Shown here one piece after another: positions 1-6,837 of a DNA stretch of 23,062 nt. The translations under genes and the position numbers were made by a program. The stretch is from Lachnospiraceae bacterium (GTDB lineage Bacteria > Bacillota_A > Clostridia > Lachnospirales > Lachnospiraceae): NCBI GenBank assembly GCA_024683935.1, contig JAIKXV010000087.1, forward strand, positions 1 through 23,062, read 5' to 3'. Position 1 is the first letter of the stretch. Each line of letters starts with the position of its first letter. The notes under the pieces were generated by a model. That model was given only the letters and a program-made list of their open reading frames with translations. It did not search any database and had not been told where the DNA came from.

Positions 1-1
1 G

Positions 2-250
2 AGCGGTTATGTTCTTTACTATACGAATCAGTGCCCATTTAATGCAAAGTATGTACCGGTTCTGGAAGAAACCGCTGAGAAGAACGGTATATCATTAAGG
101 GCTGTAAAAATTGAAAGCAGAGAAGATGCTCAGAATGCACTGACTCCGATCACGACATATTCACTTTTTTGTGATGGAGAGTATGTCACAAACGAGCAAA
201 TGAATGATAAGAAGTTCTTAAAGTTGGTAAACAATTCTTGTTGCAACTAA
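2..250 (+). CDS. YoaP-like C-terminal domain protein (5' partial)
   Basis: The open frame enters from the left edge and ends at TAA 248-250, leaving 82 residues. The visible part starts SGYVLYYTNQCPFNAKYVPV and continues with a thioredoxin-like strand/helix pattern, ending in a Cys-Cys-Asn tail. The NQCPFNAKYVP segment is typical, from memory, of the YoaP-like domain that follows a GNAT N-acetyltransferase domain in many Firmicutes proteins, so the missing N-terminal part is probably a GNAT domain. The Cys of the NQCPF motif sits where the thioredoxin fold carries its redox Cys, but only one Cys is present there. Its substrate is unknown. No terminator is visible after the stop. Confidence 0.75.
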   Translation, partial: SGYVLYYTNQCPFNAKYVPVLEETAEKNGISLRAVKIESREDAQNALTPITTYSLFCDGEYVTNEQMNDKKFLKLVNNSCCN

Positions 251-867
251 TGACAGTAGAGAGAGTTTGTTCTTTCGCGCAAGCAGTGCATCTCTGGCCC
301 GAGATACAAACTTCGCAAGCAATGTCTGTGTCCAGACAAAGCCTGTGCAGCTTGTTGGGAACAACCCCCAATCCCCGGGAACATCTGCATGAGCAGATGA
401 GCTACGCGATTGAAAATCGCTATATTTTGCCATGACCTTTCTTTGGCAACATGCTCCGATATGGTTAATATGGACGGCCTTAAGCAATTGCCGGGAGGTG
501 ATCCTGAGTGAAGAAATAAAAGAAATGCTATATCTACACCTATGTATCCACAGCGATACAGGTGGATGGATATATCTCTATACAAGCACTATAAAGGTAA
601 AGAGGAAACTGCGGATAAGCTCTGCCACATACGCATTCTTAAGTGCTTCAGGACTGAAGCACTGCGTGGAGCAGAGCTGATCCTTGTGCCGACAGCAAAT
701 ACTTAGGCTGAGCCGTCTGAAATGCTTCAGTGGGAAATACGGGTTCAGCCATTTAAGAACAGTGTGTATGTAGCAATGTGCAACCGGAAGAGAAGACGGG
801 ATGGAATTATATGAGAAAAAACCGTACACCTTTGCTCAGAAGAACGGAATTATATGATTTAGGGGTA
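251..867. other. 617-bp stretch with no convincing gene; probably decayed DNA
   Basis: Short open frames exist on both strands here but none has a ribosome binding site, a recognisable family and a normal length together. The plus-strand frame 432-680 (82 codons) has no convincing SD before its ATG. Frames change repeatedly between protein-like segments, as expected of a degraded gene. Two clear hairpins are present. One is GCGATT-gaa-AATCGC at 406-420. The other, at 642-663, has perfect 10-bp arms (AGTGCTTCAG and CTGAAGCACT) around a 2-nt centre, with no T-run after it. A second GCTTCAG occurs near 724. I see no RNA gene or transposase. Confidence 0.5.
642..663. repeat. Perfect 10-bp inverted repeat
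   Basis: Arms AGTGCTTCAG (642-651) and CTGAAGCACT (654-663) are exact reverse complements around the dinucleotide GA. The spacing fits a cruciform or protein-bound dyad better than a stable RNA hairpin loop. No U-tract follows, so it is not a classical terminator. It lies inside the gene-poor stretch and its role is unknown. Confidence 0.6.
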
Positions 868-1443
868 TCAGGTGGAGCGGTATGAGTTGATCGTGTCAAT
901 AAAATATTGGTGAATACGATTGTCTTCTGCGAGTTCAGGATGGAATGCAAGTCCTATCTGGTTTTTGTACCGTACTCCCACAATATGATCATAGACAGCA
1001 GCAATAACTTCTACATTGTTTGATGCTGACACAATATACGGGGCGCGTATAAATGTCATGTTAAAGCCGGATATGCCTCCGACATCGCCTTTGTAATAAA
1101 AACTACCCAGCTGTCTGCCATAGGCGTTTCGTTTTACAAGGACAGGAAGGGTTCCAAACCAGGTGTTTTTATCATTGCTGATCTTATCTGCAAGAAGAAT
1201 TAAACCTGCACATGTCGCAAGAACCGGTAAGTCATTATCTATCATATCTTTCAACGGATCCAGCATATGCAGATCCTTCAAGAGCTTGCCTTGTACTGTG
1301 CTTTCTCCTCCGGGCAGAACCAGACCGTCCAAATTTTCTATATCCGATTTCTGCCTAAGAAGAACGGTGTCTGCCCCAAGTGACTGTAAAACAGAACGGT
1401 GTTCTTCAAAGGCCCCCTGAACGGCAAGTATGCCTATCTTCAT
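868..1443 (-). CDS. pdxT: Pyridoxal 5'-phosphate synthase glutaminase subunit PdxT
   Basis: Glutaminase of the deoxyxylulose-independent PLP synthase. It hydrolyses glutamine and passes ammonia to PdxS in the 12+12 complex in the cytoplasm. The 191 residues match the usual length for the family. The class I amidotransferase features are visible: LPGGEST (43-49), the nucleophile Cys78 in VLATCAGLILLA, and the His168/Glu170 pair in AFHPEL. It begins 1 nt after the pdxS stop (TAA 1447-1445, then ATG 1443-1441), so the two are translationally coupled. The pair lies divergent to a PdxR-type regulator, which fits control by vitamin B6 status. No clear rho-independent terminator is visible downstream. 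Confidence 0.96.
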   Translation of the reverse strand: MKIGILAVQGAFEEHRSVLQSLGADTVLLRQKSDIENLDGLVLPGGESTVQGKLLKDLHMLDPLKDMIDNDLPVLATCAGLILLADKISNDKNTWFGTLPVLVKRNAYGRQLGSFYYKGDVGGISGFNMTFIRAPYIVSASNNVEVIAAVYDHIVGVRYKNQIGLAFHPELAEDNRIHQYFIDTINSYRST

Positions 1444-1444
1444 A

Positions 1445-2320
1445 TTATTTACCCCGTTCTTCCATGATCAGCTGGATTTCATTTTCATTTATTCCTACCA
1501 TTGCTTGACCGAGGTTTTTCGACAGATCCGCAAGAACGGCAGGATCATTATAGTTCGTAACGGCTTTTACAATTGCTGCAGCACGCTTTTCGGGGTCGCC
1601 GGATTTGAATATTCCTGAGCCGACGAAAACACCTTCTGCACCAAGCTGCATCATAAGGGCTGCGTCTGCAGGTGTGGCTACTCCGCCGGCCGCAAAATTG
1701 ACGACAGGAAGTTTTTTGTTCTTATGGACAAACTGTATTAATTCAAATGGTACCTGGTATTCTTTTGCGGCTTCGAACAATTCATCTTCTCTCATTGATG
1801 ATACACGGGAGATTTCTGCCTGCATACGTCTCATATGGCGAACAGCTTGGACGATATCACCGGTGCCCGGTTCGCCTTTTGTCCTTATCATTGAAGCTCC
1901 TTCGTTGATTCTTCTTAATGCTTCTCCTAGGTCACGGGCTCCGCATACAAATGGAACCTTAAAGTCGCGCTTATTAATATGATATAAGTCATCGGCAGGT
2001 GAAAGAACTTCGGATTCATCAATATAGTCTATCTCAATAGCCTGAAGAATCTGTGCTTCTGCAAAGTGACCAATTCTGCACTTTGCCATGACTGGTATGG
2101 ATACAGATTCCTGAATTCCCTTGATCATCGCCGGATCGCTCATGCGCGATACTCCTCCGGCGGCACGTATATCAGCAGGTATCCGTTCCAAAGCCATAAC
2201 AGCACAAGCCCCCGCAGCTTCCGCAATTTTAGCCTGTTCCGGAGTCGTAACATCCATGATCACTCCGCCCTTTAGCATCTGGGCAAGATTCTTGTTTAAT
2301 TCATATCGGTTATCTGTCAT
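1445..2320 (-). CDS. pdxS: Pyridoxal 5'-phosphate synthase lyase subunit PdxS
   Basis: Synthase subunit that builds PLP from ribose 5-phosphate, glyceraldehyde 3-phosphate and ammonia delivered by PdxT. It has 291 residues, normal for the family. Key residues are Asp23 in VIMDVTT, Lys80 in VMAKCRIGH (the first Schiff-base lysine) and Lys148 in [11 protein letters not shown] (the second lysine). The phosphate-binding segments [15 protein letters not shown] and [11 protein letters not shown] are intact. An AGGAGG ribosome binding site lies at 2335-2330 on the minus strand, 9 nt before ATG 2320. It is first in the operon with pdxT. Confidence 0.97.
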   Translation of the reverse strand: MTDNRYELNKNLAQMLKGGVIMDVTTPEQAKIAEAAGACAVMALERIPADIRAAGGVSRMSDPAMIKGIQESVSIPVMAKCRIGHFAEAQILQAIEIDYIDESEVLSPADDLYHINKRDFKVPFVCGARDLGEALRRINEGASMIRTKGEPGTGDIVQAVRHMRRMQAEISRVSSMREDELFEAAKEYQVPFELIQFVHKNKKLPVVNFAAGGVATPADAALMMQLGAEGVFVGSGIFKSGDPEKRAAAIVKAVTNYNDPAVLADLSKNLGQAMVGINENEIQLIMEERGK

Positions 2321-2408
2321 TTGTGTAATCCTCCTTGCTTTTTTGTGAATTCTATTGCAAAATTGGATATATGGAAATACCCAGAAAAGGAGAAAAATAT
2401 ATACCCAA
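2321..2408. promoter_or_regulatory. Divergent pdxS / pdxR control region
   Basis: An 88-bp AT-rich gap separates pdxS (minus) from the regulator (plus). On the minus strand a TAGAAT-like -10 (plus positions 2349-2354) lies 17 bp from a weak TTTCCA -35 (2372-2377), which would transcribe pdxST. No strong plus-strand promoter is evident. ACCCA occurs twice as part of AAATACCCA and TATACCCA, possibly a direct-repeat operator, but this is only a suggestion. MocR/PdxR regulators usually act from such divergent gaps. Confidence 0.35.
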
Positions 2409-3491
2409 ATGAGTCAAACTGGTACAATCGATCATTCACAACCTCTATATATTAAGTTATATGAGCATATAAAAGAGAATATTGTAACCGGGGCATATCC
2501 TTATGGGCACAGGCTGCCATCGCGAAGAATTATGGCTGATGAAACAAAAGTAAGTATCATCACCGTTAAGCACGCTTACGAACTGTTATGCGATGAAGGG
2601 TATATAGAGTCGAGAGAGCGAAGCGGATATTATGTTGCTTTCCGTGAAGATGATGGCTTTGCTCTTTCGGAGAAAGGAATGATTTCGCATATTCATCAGG
2701 GATACATGATGCCTGAATTATCATTTCCGTTTTCTGTATTAGCTAAGACAATGAGGCGGATATTGACGGAGTATGGAGAAAAGGTATTTGAAAAATCACC
2801 TAACAAAGGATGCATCGAGCTTCGGGATGAAATACGAAAATATCTGGGACGAAATAGGAGTGTATACGCTGATATTGAGCAGATCATCGTAGGATCAGGT
2901 GCTGAATACTTATATAATCTGATTGTTGGTCTATTTGGCATGGATACAGTTTTTGCATTAGAGTATCCGTCATATGAAAAAATTGAAAAGGTTTATCGGA
3001 CGGCCGGTGTTCAGGTCGAAAAACTGCCTTTAGGAAAGAACGGGATAGAGAGCAACGCACTATCTTCAACAAATGCAGGTATTTTACATGTATCACCATA
3101 TAGAAGTTTTCCTTCAGGTATTACCGCATCAGCATCAAAGAAACATGAATATATCAGGTGGGCAGAACAATGTGACCGATATATTATTGAGGATGATTTT
3201 GAATCTGAGTTCTCAGTTTCCAAGAAACCGGAAGATACCATGTTCGCATTATCCGAGGATGATAATGTTATATATATGAATACGTTTTCAAAAACCATAT
3301 CGGGGTCACTGCGAGCAGGATATATGGTGCTGCCGAAACGATTGGTTCAAAGGTTTGATATGGAGCTTGGTTTCTACTCATGTACAGTGCCGACATTTGA
3401 ACAAATCCTGATTGCTGAATTGATCCGGAATGGTGATTTTGAAAGGCACATTAACAGAGTGAGAAGAAAAAAGAGGAGAGATGGTGAGTAG
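2409..3491 (+). CDS. pdxR: MocR/PdxR-family regulator (GntR wHTH plus aminotransferase domain), C-terminally truncated
   Basis: Likely PLP-sensing regulator of pdxST, divergent to it. The N-terminus is a GntR winged helix ([20 protein letters not shown] through [10 protein letters not shown]). A linker leads to a type I aminotransferase fold with the internal-aldimine motif [10 protein letters not shown] (Lys295 from this start) and the upstream Asp-rich strand [11 protein letters not shown] prefer ATG 2409 over an in-frame TTG at 2355; the AAGGAG at 2387-2392 is 16 nt away, so the start is not secure. From ATG 2409 the protein has 360 residues, whereas family members are usually about 450-480. 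The reading stops right after the [12 protein letters not shown] helix, losing the C-terminal small domain. No later frame restores it. It may be inactive or altered. The gene symbol rests on context. Confidence 0.8.
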   Translation: MSQTGTIDHSQPLYIKLYEHIKENIVTGAYPYGHRLPSRRIMADETKVSIITVKHAYELLCDEGYIESRERSGYYVAFREDDGFALSEKGMISHIHQGYMMPELSFPFSVLAKTMRRILTEYGEKVFEKSPNKGCIELRDEIRKYLGRNRSVYADIEQIIVGSGAEYLYNLIVGLFGMDTVFALEYPSYEKIEKVYRTAGVQVEKLPLGKNGIESNALSSTNAGILHVSPYRSFPSGITASASKKHEYIRWAEQCDRYIIEDDFESEFSVSKKPEDTMFALSEDDNVIYMNTFSKTISGSLRAGYMVLPKRLVQRFDMELGFYSCTVPTFEQILIAELIRNGDFERHINRVRRKKRRDGE

Positions 3492-3510
3492 GAGTGCGTT
3501 TATAGACCAG

Positions 3511-3569
3511 CCTAAAGTGCCATATTGCCAAGATAGATGGCGCTTTGGATGACACTATGGCACTAAAGG
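3511..3569. repeat. 59-bp element with imperfect 14-bp terminal inverted repeats
   Basis: Left arm CCTAAAGTGCCATA (3511-3524) and right arm TATGGCACTAAAGG (3556-3569) are complementary at 12 of 14 positions; the interior also contains GCCA/TGGC pairs. It begins 19 bp after the premature end of the pdxR-like gene. It could be a small mobile relic that caused the truncation, or a transcription terminator without a clear U-tract. Confidence 0.5.
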
Positions 3570-3631
3570 TAATTGAGATGATTCATCATAGGGCAGGTGA
3601 TCACTGTTTTTAGAGTGGTTATCTGCCTTTC

Positions 3632-3678
3632 TTGACAGTATGACATAATAAGGATACAATTGGCTAATTATCGTTAGC
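3632..3678 (+). promoter_or_regulatory. Promoter plus 16-bp dyad operator, copy 1
   Basis: -35 TTGACA (3632-3637), 17-bp spacer, -10 TACAAT (3655-3660), then the dyad GCTAATTATCGTTAGC (3663-3678). The dyad would cover the transcription start, so a protein bound there would block initiation. The same arrangement occurs at 14256-14303 and 16923-16969. It drives the membrane-linked GNAT gene at 3726. Confidence 0.85.
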
Positions 3679-3725
3679 GTAGTAAGATGTGGGGAGCAGC
3701 GATAGAGACGGAGAGTTTATCTCAG

Positions 3726-4334
3726 ATGGGCAATAAGGAAAACAACATATTTACACAATCTACAGGAATGTGCTTTGGGGTTGTGTATGGAGTGGCCGTT
3801 GGGATTGCCACGCACAAAATAGGAATTTGGCTGCCGATCGGATTATGCTTTGGATTATGCATAGGAACAGCAATGGAGAAAAGGAATATGAAAAAACAGA
3901 AAGAAATACGAAGGCTTTTGTCAGACGAAAGACCTGCTGCGCTTGATCTTGCATGGAGAGTGTTCTCAGAGTATGAGTCGCCGGATTATCCGGAAGAGGG
4001 CACAGAGGAATTCCGGAAGTGTCTGCATGATGAAGAATATCTGGAAGGGATTGAATATTATGGCGCTTTTGATGGTGAAAAACTTGCAGGCATTATAGGG
4101 ATCCGGCCTGACAGAAAACACACATGTTTTTTCTTTGTGGACGGGAAATATCATCGTCAGGGGATTGGAACAAGGCTTTTTGAAACGGTTTTGCAGGATT
4201 ATCCGGAAGAAATGATCACGGTTAACTCATCTCCCTACGGAGTTCCGTTCTACCATTCCCTGGGATTCGAGGATACGGACAAAGAACAGACCGTTAACGG
4301 AATTCGATTTACACCGATGAAGTATGTTTCATAA
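3726..4334 (+). CDS. GNAT-family N-acetyltransferase with an N-terminal two-segment membrane region
   Basis: Predicted 202-residue protein. Residues about 11-50 form two short hydrophobic Gly-rich segments (GMCFGVVYGVAVGIA and WLPIGLCFGLCIGTAM) joined by a tight turn, resembling glycine-zipper small membrane proteins. From about residue 58 there is a GNAT domain with the acetyl-CoA loop YHRQGIGTRLF and the C-terminal PFYHSLGFE motif. The substrate is unknown. ATG 3726 is preferred to ATG 3687 because GGAGAG lies about 10 nt upstream, while 3687 has no SD. A Met at 3888, just after the membrane part, could be an internal start or the scar of a fusion. The gene lies alone behind operator copy 1, and its stop codon overlaps a 30-bp repeat. 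Confidence 0.8.
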   Translation: MGNKENNIFTQSTGMCFGVVYGVAVGIATHKIGIWLPIGLCFGLCIGTAMEKRNMKKQKEIRRLLSDERPAALDLAWRVFSEYESPDYPEEGTEEFRKCLHDEEYLEGIEYYGAFDGEKLAGIIGIRPDRKHTCFFFVDGKYHRQGIGTRLFETVLQDYPEEMITVNSSPYGVPFYHSLGFEDTDKEQTVNGIRFTPMKYVS

Positions 4335-4363
4335 TGACCCTATAACCCCGTCCCCCTGGTCCA
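4334..4363 (+). repeat. 30-bp C-rich repeat, copy A
   Basis: Starts ATGACCCTATAACCCC and ends GTCCCCCTGGTCCA. It is identical to copy C at 8094-8123 and differs from copies B1/B2 at a few bases. The reverse strand contains GGGGACGGGGTTA, reminiscent of REP-like elements near Y1 (RAYT) transposases in Clostridia; no such transposase is in this window. It overlaps the last base of the preceding stop codon. Confidence 0.85.
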
Positions 4364-4445
4364 TAGTCCGGACTGGTGCAGTCACTGGCCAAAATCATAT
4401 GAGGAAAGCGGTGATTTTGACTGGGGAGCAGAGTTCAATTTTTAG
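4341..4445 (+). pseudogene. Possible C-terminal gene fragment
   Basis: This open frame has no start codon of its own. After the repeat it reads VHSPDWCSHWPKSYEESG, then GDFDWGAEFNF and a TAG stop at 4443-4445. The stop sits just before the AGGAGG of the next gene, which is where a real upstream gene would end. The composition (Trp, Asp, Phe) looks like a genuine C-terminus and not random translation. I do not recognise the family. The 30-bp repeat marks the point where the 5' part is missing. Confidence 0.35.
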
Positions 4446-4454
4446 GAGGAACAC

Positions 4455-5000
4455 ATGGCGCTTGCAGATTATATACACAACAAGCCGGTTATTGAAACCG
4501 ACCGGCTGGTACTGAGACCGTTTGTATTATCGGACACTCCGTCACTTAAGGAGTGGATGCCGGACAAGTCTATATATACATACTGGGGCAAAGGCCCAGG
4601 TAAGTCTGAAAAGAACCCGGAGCTTATATTTGAGAAAGAGGAAAAACCGACAAAAAGCTTTCACCTTGGCATAGCTGAAAAGGAAAAAGACAAGGTTATC
4701 GGGGACATCTGGGTATATCTGATAGAGAATGACAGGATGGCCCAGATTGCCATCAGACTATCGAAGTCCATGCATGGAAAGGGATATGGAACGGAGAGCC
4801 TTTCCGCCATGACCAGATTTTGCTTTGAGAATACGGAATTAAAGCGGCTATGGACACAGGTAGATATCCGGAACACTGCATCCTGCAGGATACTGGAAAA
4901 ATGCGGATATACAAAGGAGGGATTGATCAGACAGGGAAAAATGGTAAACACCTGGTGTGACTATTACGTATACGGAATTCTTGATTCAGACCTTATTTAA
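4455..5000 (+). CDS. RimJ/RimL-type GNAT N-acetyltransferase
   Basis: A 181-residue GNAT of the RimJ/RimL (Acetyltransf_3) type, which acetylates protein N-termini or small amines using acetyl-CoA. The N-terminal signature ETDRLVLRPFVLSD is characteristic. Motif A is MHGKGYGTESLSAM, and the end of the fold shows NTASCRILEKCGYTKEG. Length is normal and the substrate cannot be read. AGGAGG lies 6-7 nt before ATG 4455. The gene is followed immediately by a strong hairpin terminator and appears to be a single-gene unit in the accessory patchwork. Confidence 0.9.
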   Translation: MALADYIHNKPVIETDRLVLRPFVLSDTPSLKEWMPDKSIYTYWGKGPGKSEKNPELIFEKEEKPTKSFHLGIAEKEKDKVIGDIWVYLIENDRMAQIAIRLSKSMHGKGYGTESLSAMTRFCFENTELKRLWTQVDIRNTASCRILEKCGYTKEGLIRQGKMVNTWCDYYVYGILDSDLI

Positions 5001-5003
5001 AAG

Positions 5004-5045
5004 AAAAAGCAGGTTAATTCGATAGGGATGTTAACCTGCTTTTTT
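5004..5045 (+). terminator. Strong hairpin terminator, copy 1 of a 41-bp repeated hairpin
   Basis: Perfect 14-bp stem AAAAAGCAGGTTAA (5004-5017) with TTAACCTGCTTTTT (5031-5044), 13-nt loop and T-run. The A-run on the left makes it bidirectional. It is nearly identical, loop included, to the hairpin at 14189-14229. Confidence 0.9.
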
Positions 5046-5337
5046 CAGTGAATAAATTTTTCTCCAAGGTGTTTACTTTCAGCGAGGGTATTTACGAAGG
5101 CCCTTCGTTCATAAAAGAATAATGTGCCCTTCCTTTGTTGAGGTGCACAGAATTACTATTTTTTGATAATATAATCATATCACGCTCGCAAGCGGTATCA
5201 AAGCGATGCAAAACGATGTTTTACAGAACACACTTTCATCAGCGGCGGCCGGTCATGACCCTGTAACCCCGTCCCTATGGTTCATATGACCCTGTAACCC
5301 CGTCCCTATGGTTCATTGGAGGTTTGAATACAAATCT
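5046..5337. other. Intergenic stretch with promoter-like and palindromic elements
   Basis: No gene is visible in 292 bp. A 15-bp palindrome ACGAAGGCCCTTCGT lies at 5094-5108. A plus-strand TATAAT (5170-5175) lacks a good -35. On the minus strand TTGATA (5201-5196) and TATGAT (5179-5174) are 16 bp apart with CGCTTGCGAGCG between them, resembling a repressed promoter but with no gene downstream of it. The tandem 30-bp repeats B1 and B2 occupy 5255-5315. Confidence 0.4.
5255..5315 (+). repeat. Tandem pair of the 30-bp C-rich repeat, copies B1 and B2
   Basis: Copy B1 (5255-5284) and B2 (5286-5315) are identical and separated by one T, giving a 31-bp period. Each starts ATGACCCTGTAACCCC and ends GTCCCTATGGTTCA. 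They differ from copies A and C by G for A at position 9 and by TATGGTTCA in place of CCTGGTCCA at the 3' end. They directly precede the ribosome binding site of the next gene. Confidence 0.9.
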
Positions 5338-5574
5338 ATGGAAATAAGATCAATTCTGATAGCTGATACAACACGTGAGGAACGTGAGCGGATAGTCGCA
5401 GAATCAATAGGAAATGTTGATGGATCCTGTGACGGATGCATGGCGGGACTCATAGATATGTACCAGGACTATATTGACGGAAAAAAGGAAATAAAAGAGA
5501 TCAACATGGATTTCAAGGCACACTATGAATCCGGGGAAGAAGGACCGGAGAAGACAGGATGTAGTTTTGTTTGA
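5338..5574 (+). CDS. Small uncharacterised protein with a CxxC motif
   Basis: A 78-residue acidic cytoplasmic protein beginning MEIRSILIADTTREERERIV. It has one CxxC in GSCDGCMAGLIDMYQDYIDG and a third Cys near the C-terminus (TGCSFV). I recall similar short proteins in Lachnospiraceae but know of no function. The CxxC could bind a metal or take part in thiol chemistry. GGAGGT lies about 15 nt before ATG 5338, which is long. An in-frame ATG at 5308 lies inside the 30-bp repeat without an SD, so 5338 is preferred. Another Cys-rich small protein is encoded at 9213. Confidence 0.65.
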   Translation: MEIRSILIADTTREERERIVAESIGNVDGSCDGCMAGLIDMYQDYIDGKKEIKEINMDFKAHYESGEEGPEKTGCSFV

Positions 5575-5578
5575 GGTA

Positions 5579-5695
5579 TGGAAATTCAATGTCAGGGACT
5601 ATTTATCCGGTAATGAGGATTCGTCAGATAAAAACCAGTCTATACTCACTAACCGGGTATATTTTTCAGTGAGGCTGGAAGGATCGGAGGAATAA
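5579..5695 (+). pseudogene. Coding fragment sharing its sequence with the 3' end of the lipoprotein gene
   Basis: In the +1 frame relative to the preceding gene, the DNA encodes WKFNVRDYLSG and stays open to TAA 5693-5695. Positions 5585-5607 (23 bp) are identical to 9082-9104, the end of the lipoprotein gene (FNVRDYLSR). Upstream flanks are unrelated. It has no start or SD and is most likely a recombination scar or a trace of a lost paralogue. Confidence 0.4.
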
Positions 5696-5697
5696 CA

Positions 5698-6159
5698 ATG
5701 GGCAGATTAAAGGAACTTAGGAAATATATAAATAAGGAGTTATGCGGGATCAAGGATGAAGATGACCGTATAAGTGCGGTAAATCATCTGTATGGCGTAT
5801 CACTCGCAGCTACGATTCTTGCCAGGAAGAGAGGTCTGGATCCTGAAATAGCTGCAATGTCAGCAATGCTCCATGATATTCATGCATATAAATCAGGATC
5901 TTATGATGATCATGCACATAAGGGAGCAGATCTGGCGAGAGAAATACTCAGAGAATTGAAACTTACAAATGATGAGGAAACCGAGATTATCTGTTCAGCC
6001 ATATATCATCATGATGATAAATATGCAGTAGACAGTCCGATGGATGAACTCTTGAAAGATGCGGATGTCTTGCATCACACTTTGAATGACACCTCAAAAG
6101 CCATTAAAGAGAAGGAACAGGCACGCTATGATAAGCTTTGCGAAGAGCTTGGCATTTGA
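5698..6159 (+). CDS. HD-domain metal-dependent phosphohydrolase
   Basis: A 153-residue single-domain HD protein. Metal-binding positions are visible: His30 (NHLYGVSLAATIL), the His59-Asp60 dyad in AMLHDIHAY, the DDHAHKGADLA segment, YHHDDKY, and Asp in LLKDADVLHH. This is the order expected for HD hydrolases of the YfbR/PgpH-like small type, which dephosphorylate nucleotides or other phosphoesters; the substrate is not readable. GGAGGA lies about 6 nt before ATG 5698. The next gene, a GNAT, follows after 47 bp on the same strand. Confidence 0.88.
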   Translation: MGRLKELRKYINKELCGIKDEDDRISAVNHLYGVSLAATILARKRGLDPEIAAMSAMLHDIHAYKSGSYDDHAHKGADLAREILRELKLTNDEETEIICSAIYHHDDKYAVDSPMDELLKDADVLHHTLNDTSKAIKEKEQARYDKLCEELGI

Positions 6160-6206
6160 AGAATGTGTCATTGATCTATGAGTAGATAAGGAACTAACGC
6201 CCGCAT

Positions 6207-6719
6207 ATGAAGATCAGAAAAACAGAAGAATCGGATATTACACGTGTCATGGAGATATACGCCTACGCCCGTAAGTTCATGGCAGAGCATGGAAACCCTA
6301 AACAGTGGGGAGCAACAAACTGGCCTCCGGAAAAGGTGATCCGTGAAGACGTAAGAACCGGAAACGGATATGTTTGCGAAAACGATGAGGGAATTGTTGT
6401 CGGCGCCTTCTATTATATTGCCGGGAAAGACATAGAACCCTGCTACAGGGAGATCATAGACGGCAAGTGGCTGGACGACAGCCCGTATGGTGTTGTTCAC
6501 AGGATAGCTGTGGACGGCTCCCAGAAAGGTATAGGATCTTTCTGCTTAAACTGGGCTTTTGAACAGAGTAAACATATCCGCATAGATACCCATGGCGATA
6601 ACCATGTGATGCAGGAGTGCCTCAGGAAACTTGGATTCACTCATTGCGGAACTGTTTATGTGGAAGAGGATAACGACCCCAGGCTGGCGTTTGAAAAGGT
6701 CGGAGACGCCTCATTATAA
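6207..6719 (+). CDS. GNAT-family N-acetyltransferase
   Basis: A 170-residue GNAT starting MKIRKTEESDITRVMEIYAY. Motif A is modified to VDGSQKGIGSFCLNWAF, with IRIDTHGDNHVMQECLRKLGF as the substrate-side helix and end strand. This form with THGDNHVMQ is common in Firmicutes GNATs annotated only by family. The substrate is unknown. Only a weak AAGGAA, about 14 nt upstream, precedes ATG 6207. It follows the HD gene and could be co-transcribed with it. Confidence 0.88.
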   Translation: MKIRKTEESDITRVMEIYAYARKFMAEHGNPKQWGATNWPPEKVIREDVRTGNGYVCENDEGIVVGAFYYIAGKDIEPCYREIIDGKWLDDSPYGVVHRIAVDGSQKGIGSFCLNWAFEQSKHIRIDTHGDNHVMQECLRKLGFTHCGTVYVEEDNDPRLAFEKVGDASL

Positions 6720-6837
6720 ATCCTGCTCCGGGCAGTTGATTAAAAAGACAGTATATGCAAAGTATGAATCGGGATCTGCCGAGGGGAAAATAAAAAACCG
6801 GTTCATAGGGAACTGTGGAAACAGGAGGTTTTTCGAA

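Noticed and set aside
247..585. Minus-strand frame of 112 codons as a gene
   Set aside because: No ribosome binding site, no recognisable domain, His/Cys/Arg-rich shadow-like composition, and a competing plus-strand fragment pattern.
5255..5315. Tandem 30-bp repeats as a CRISPR array
   Set aside because: The two units are separated by a single base, there are no spacers, other copies are single and kilobases away, and no cas gene is present.
6631..6837. Longer N-terminus of the methyltransferase from ATG 6631
   Set aside because: It would overlap the 3' end of the GNAT gene in another frame. AGGAGG at 6823-6828 with GTG 6838 gives a clear internal start, and the methyltransferase homology begins after it.
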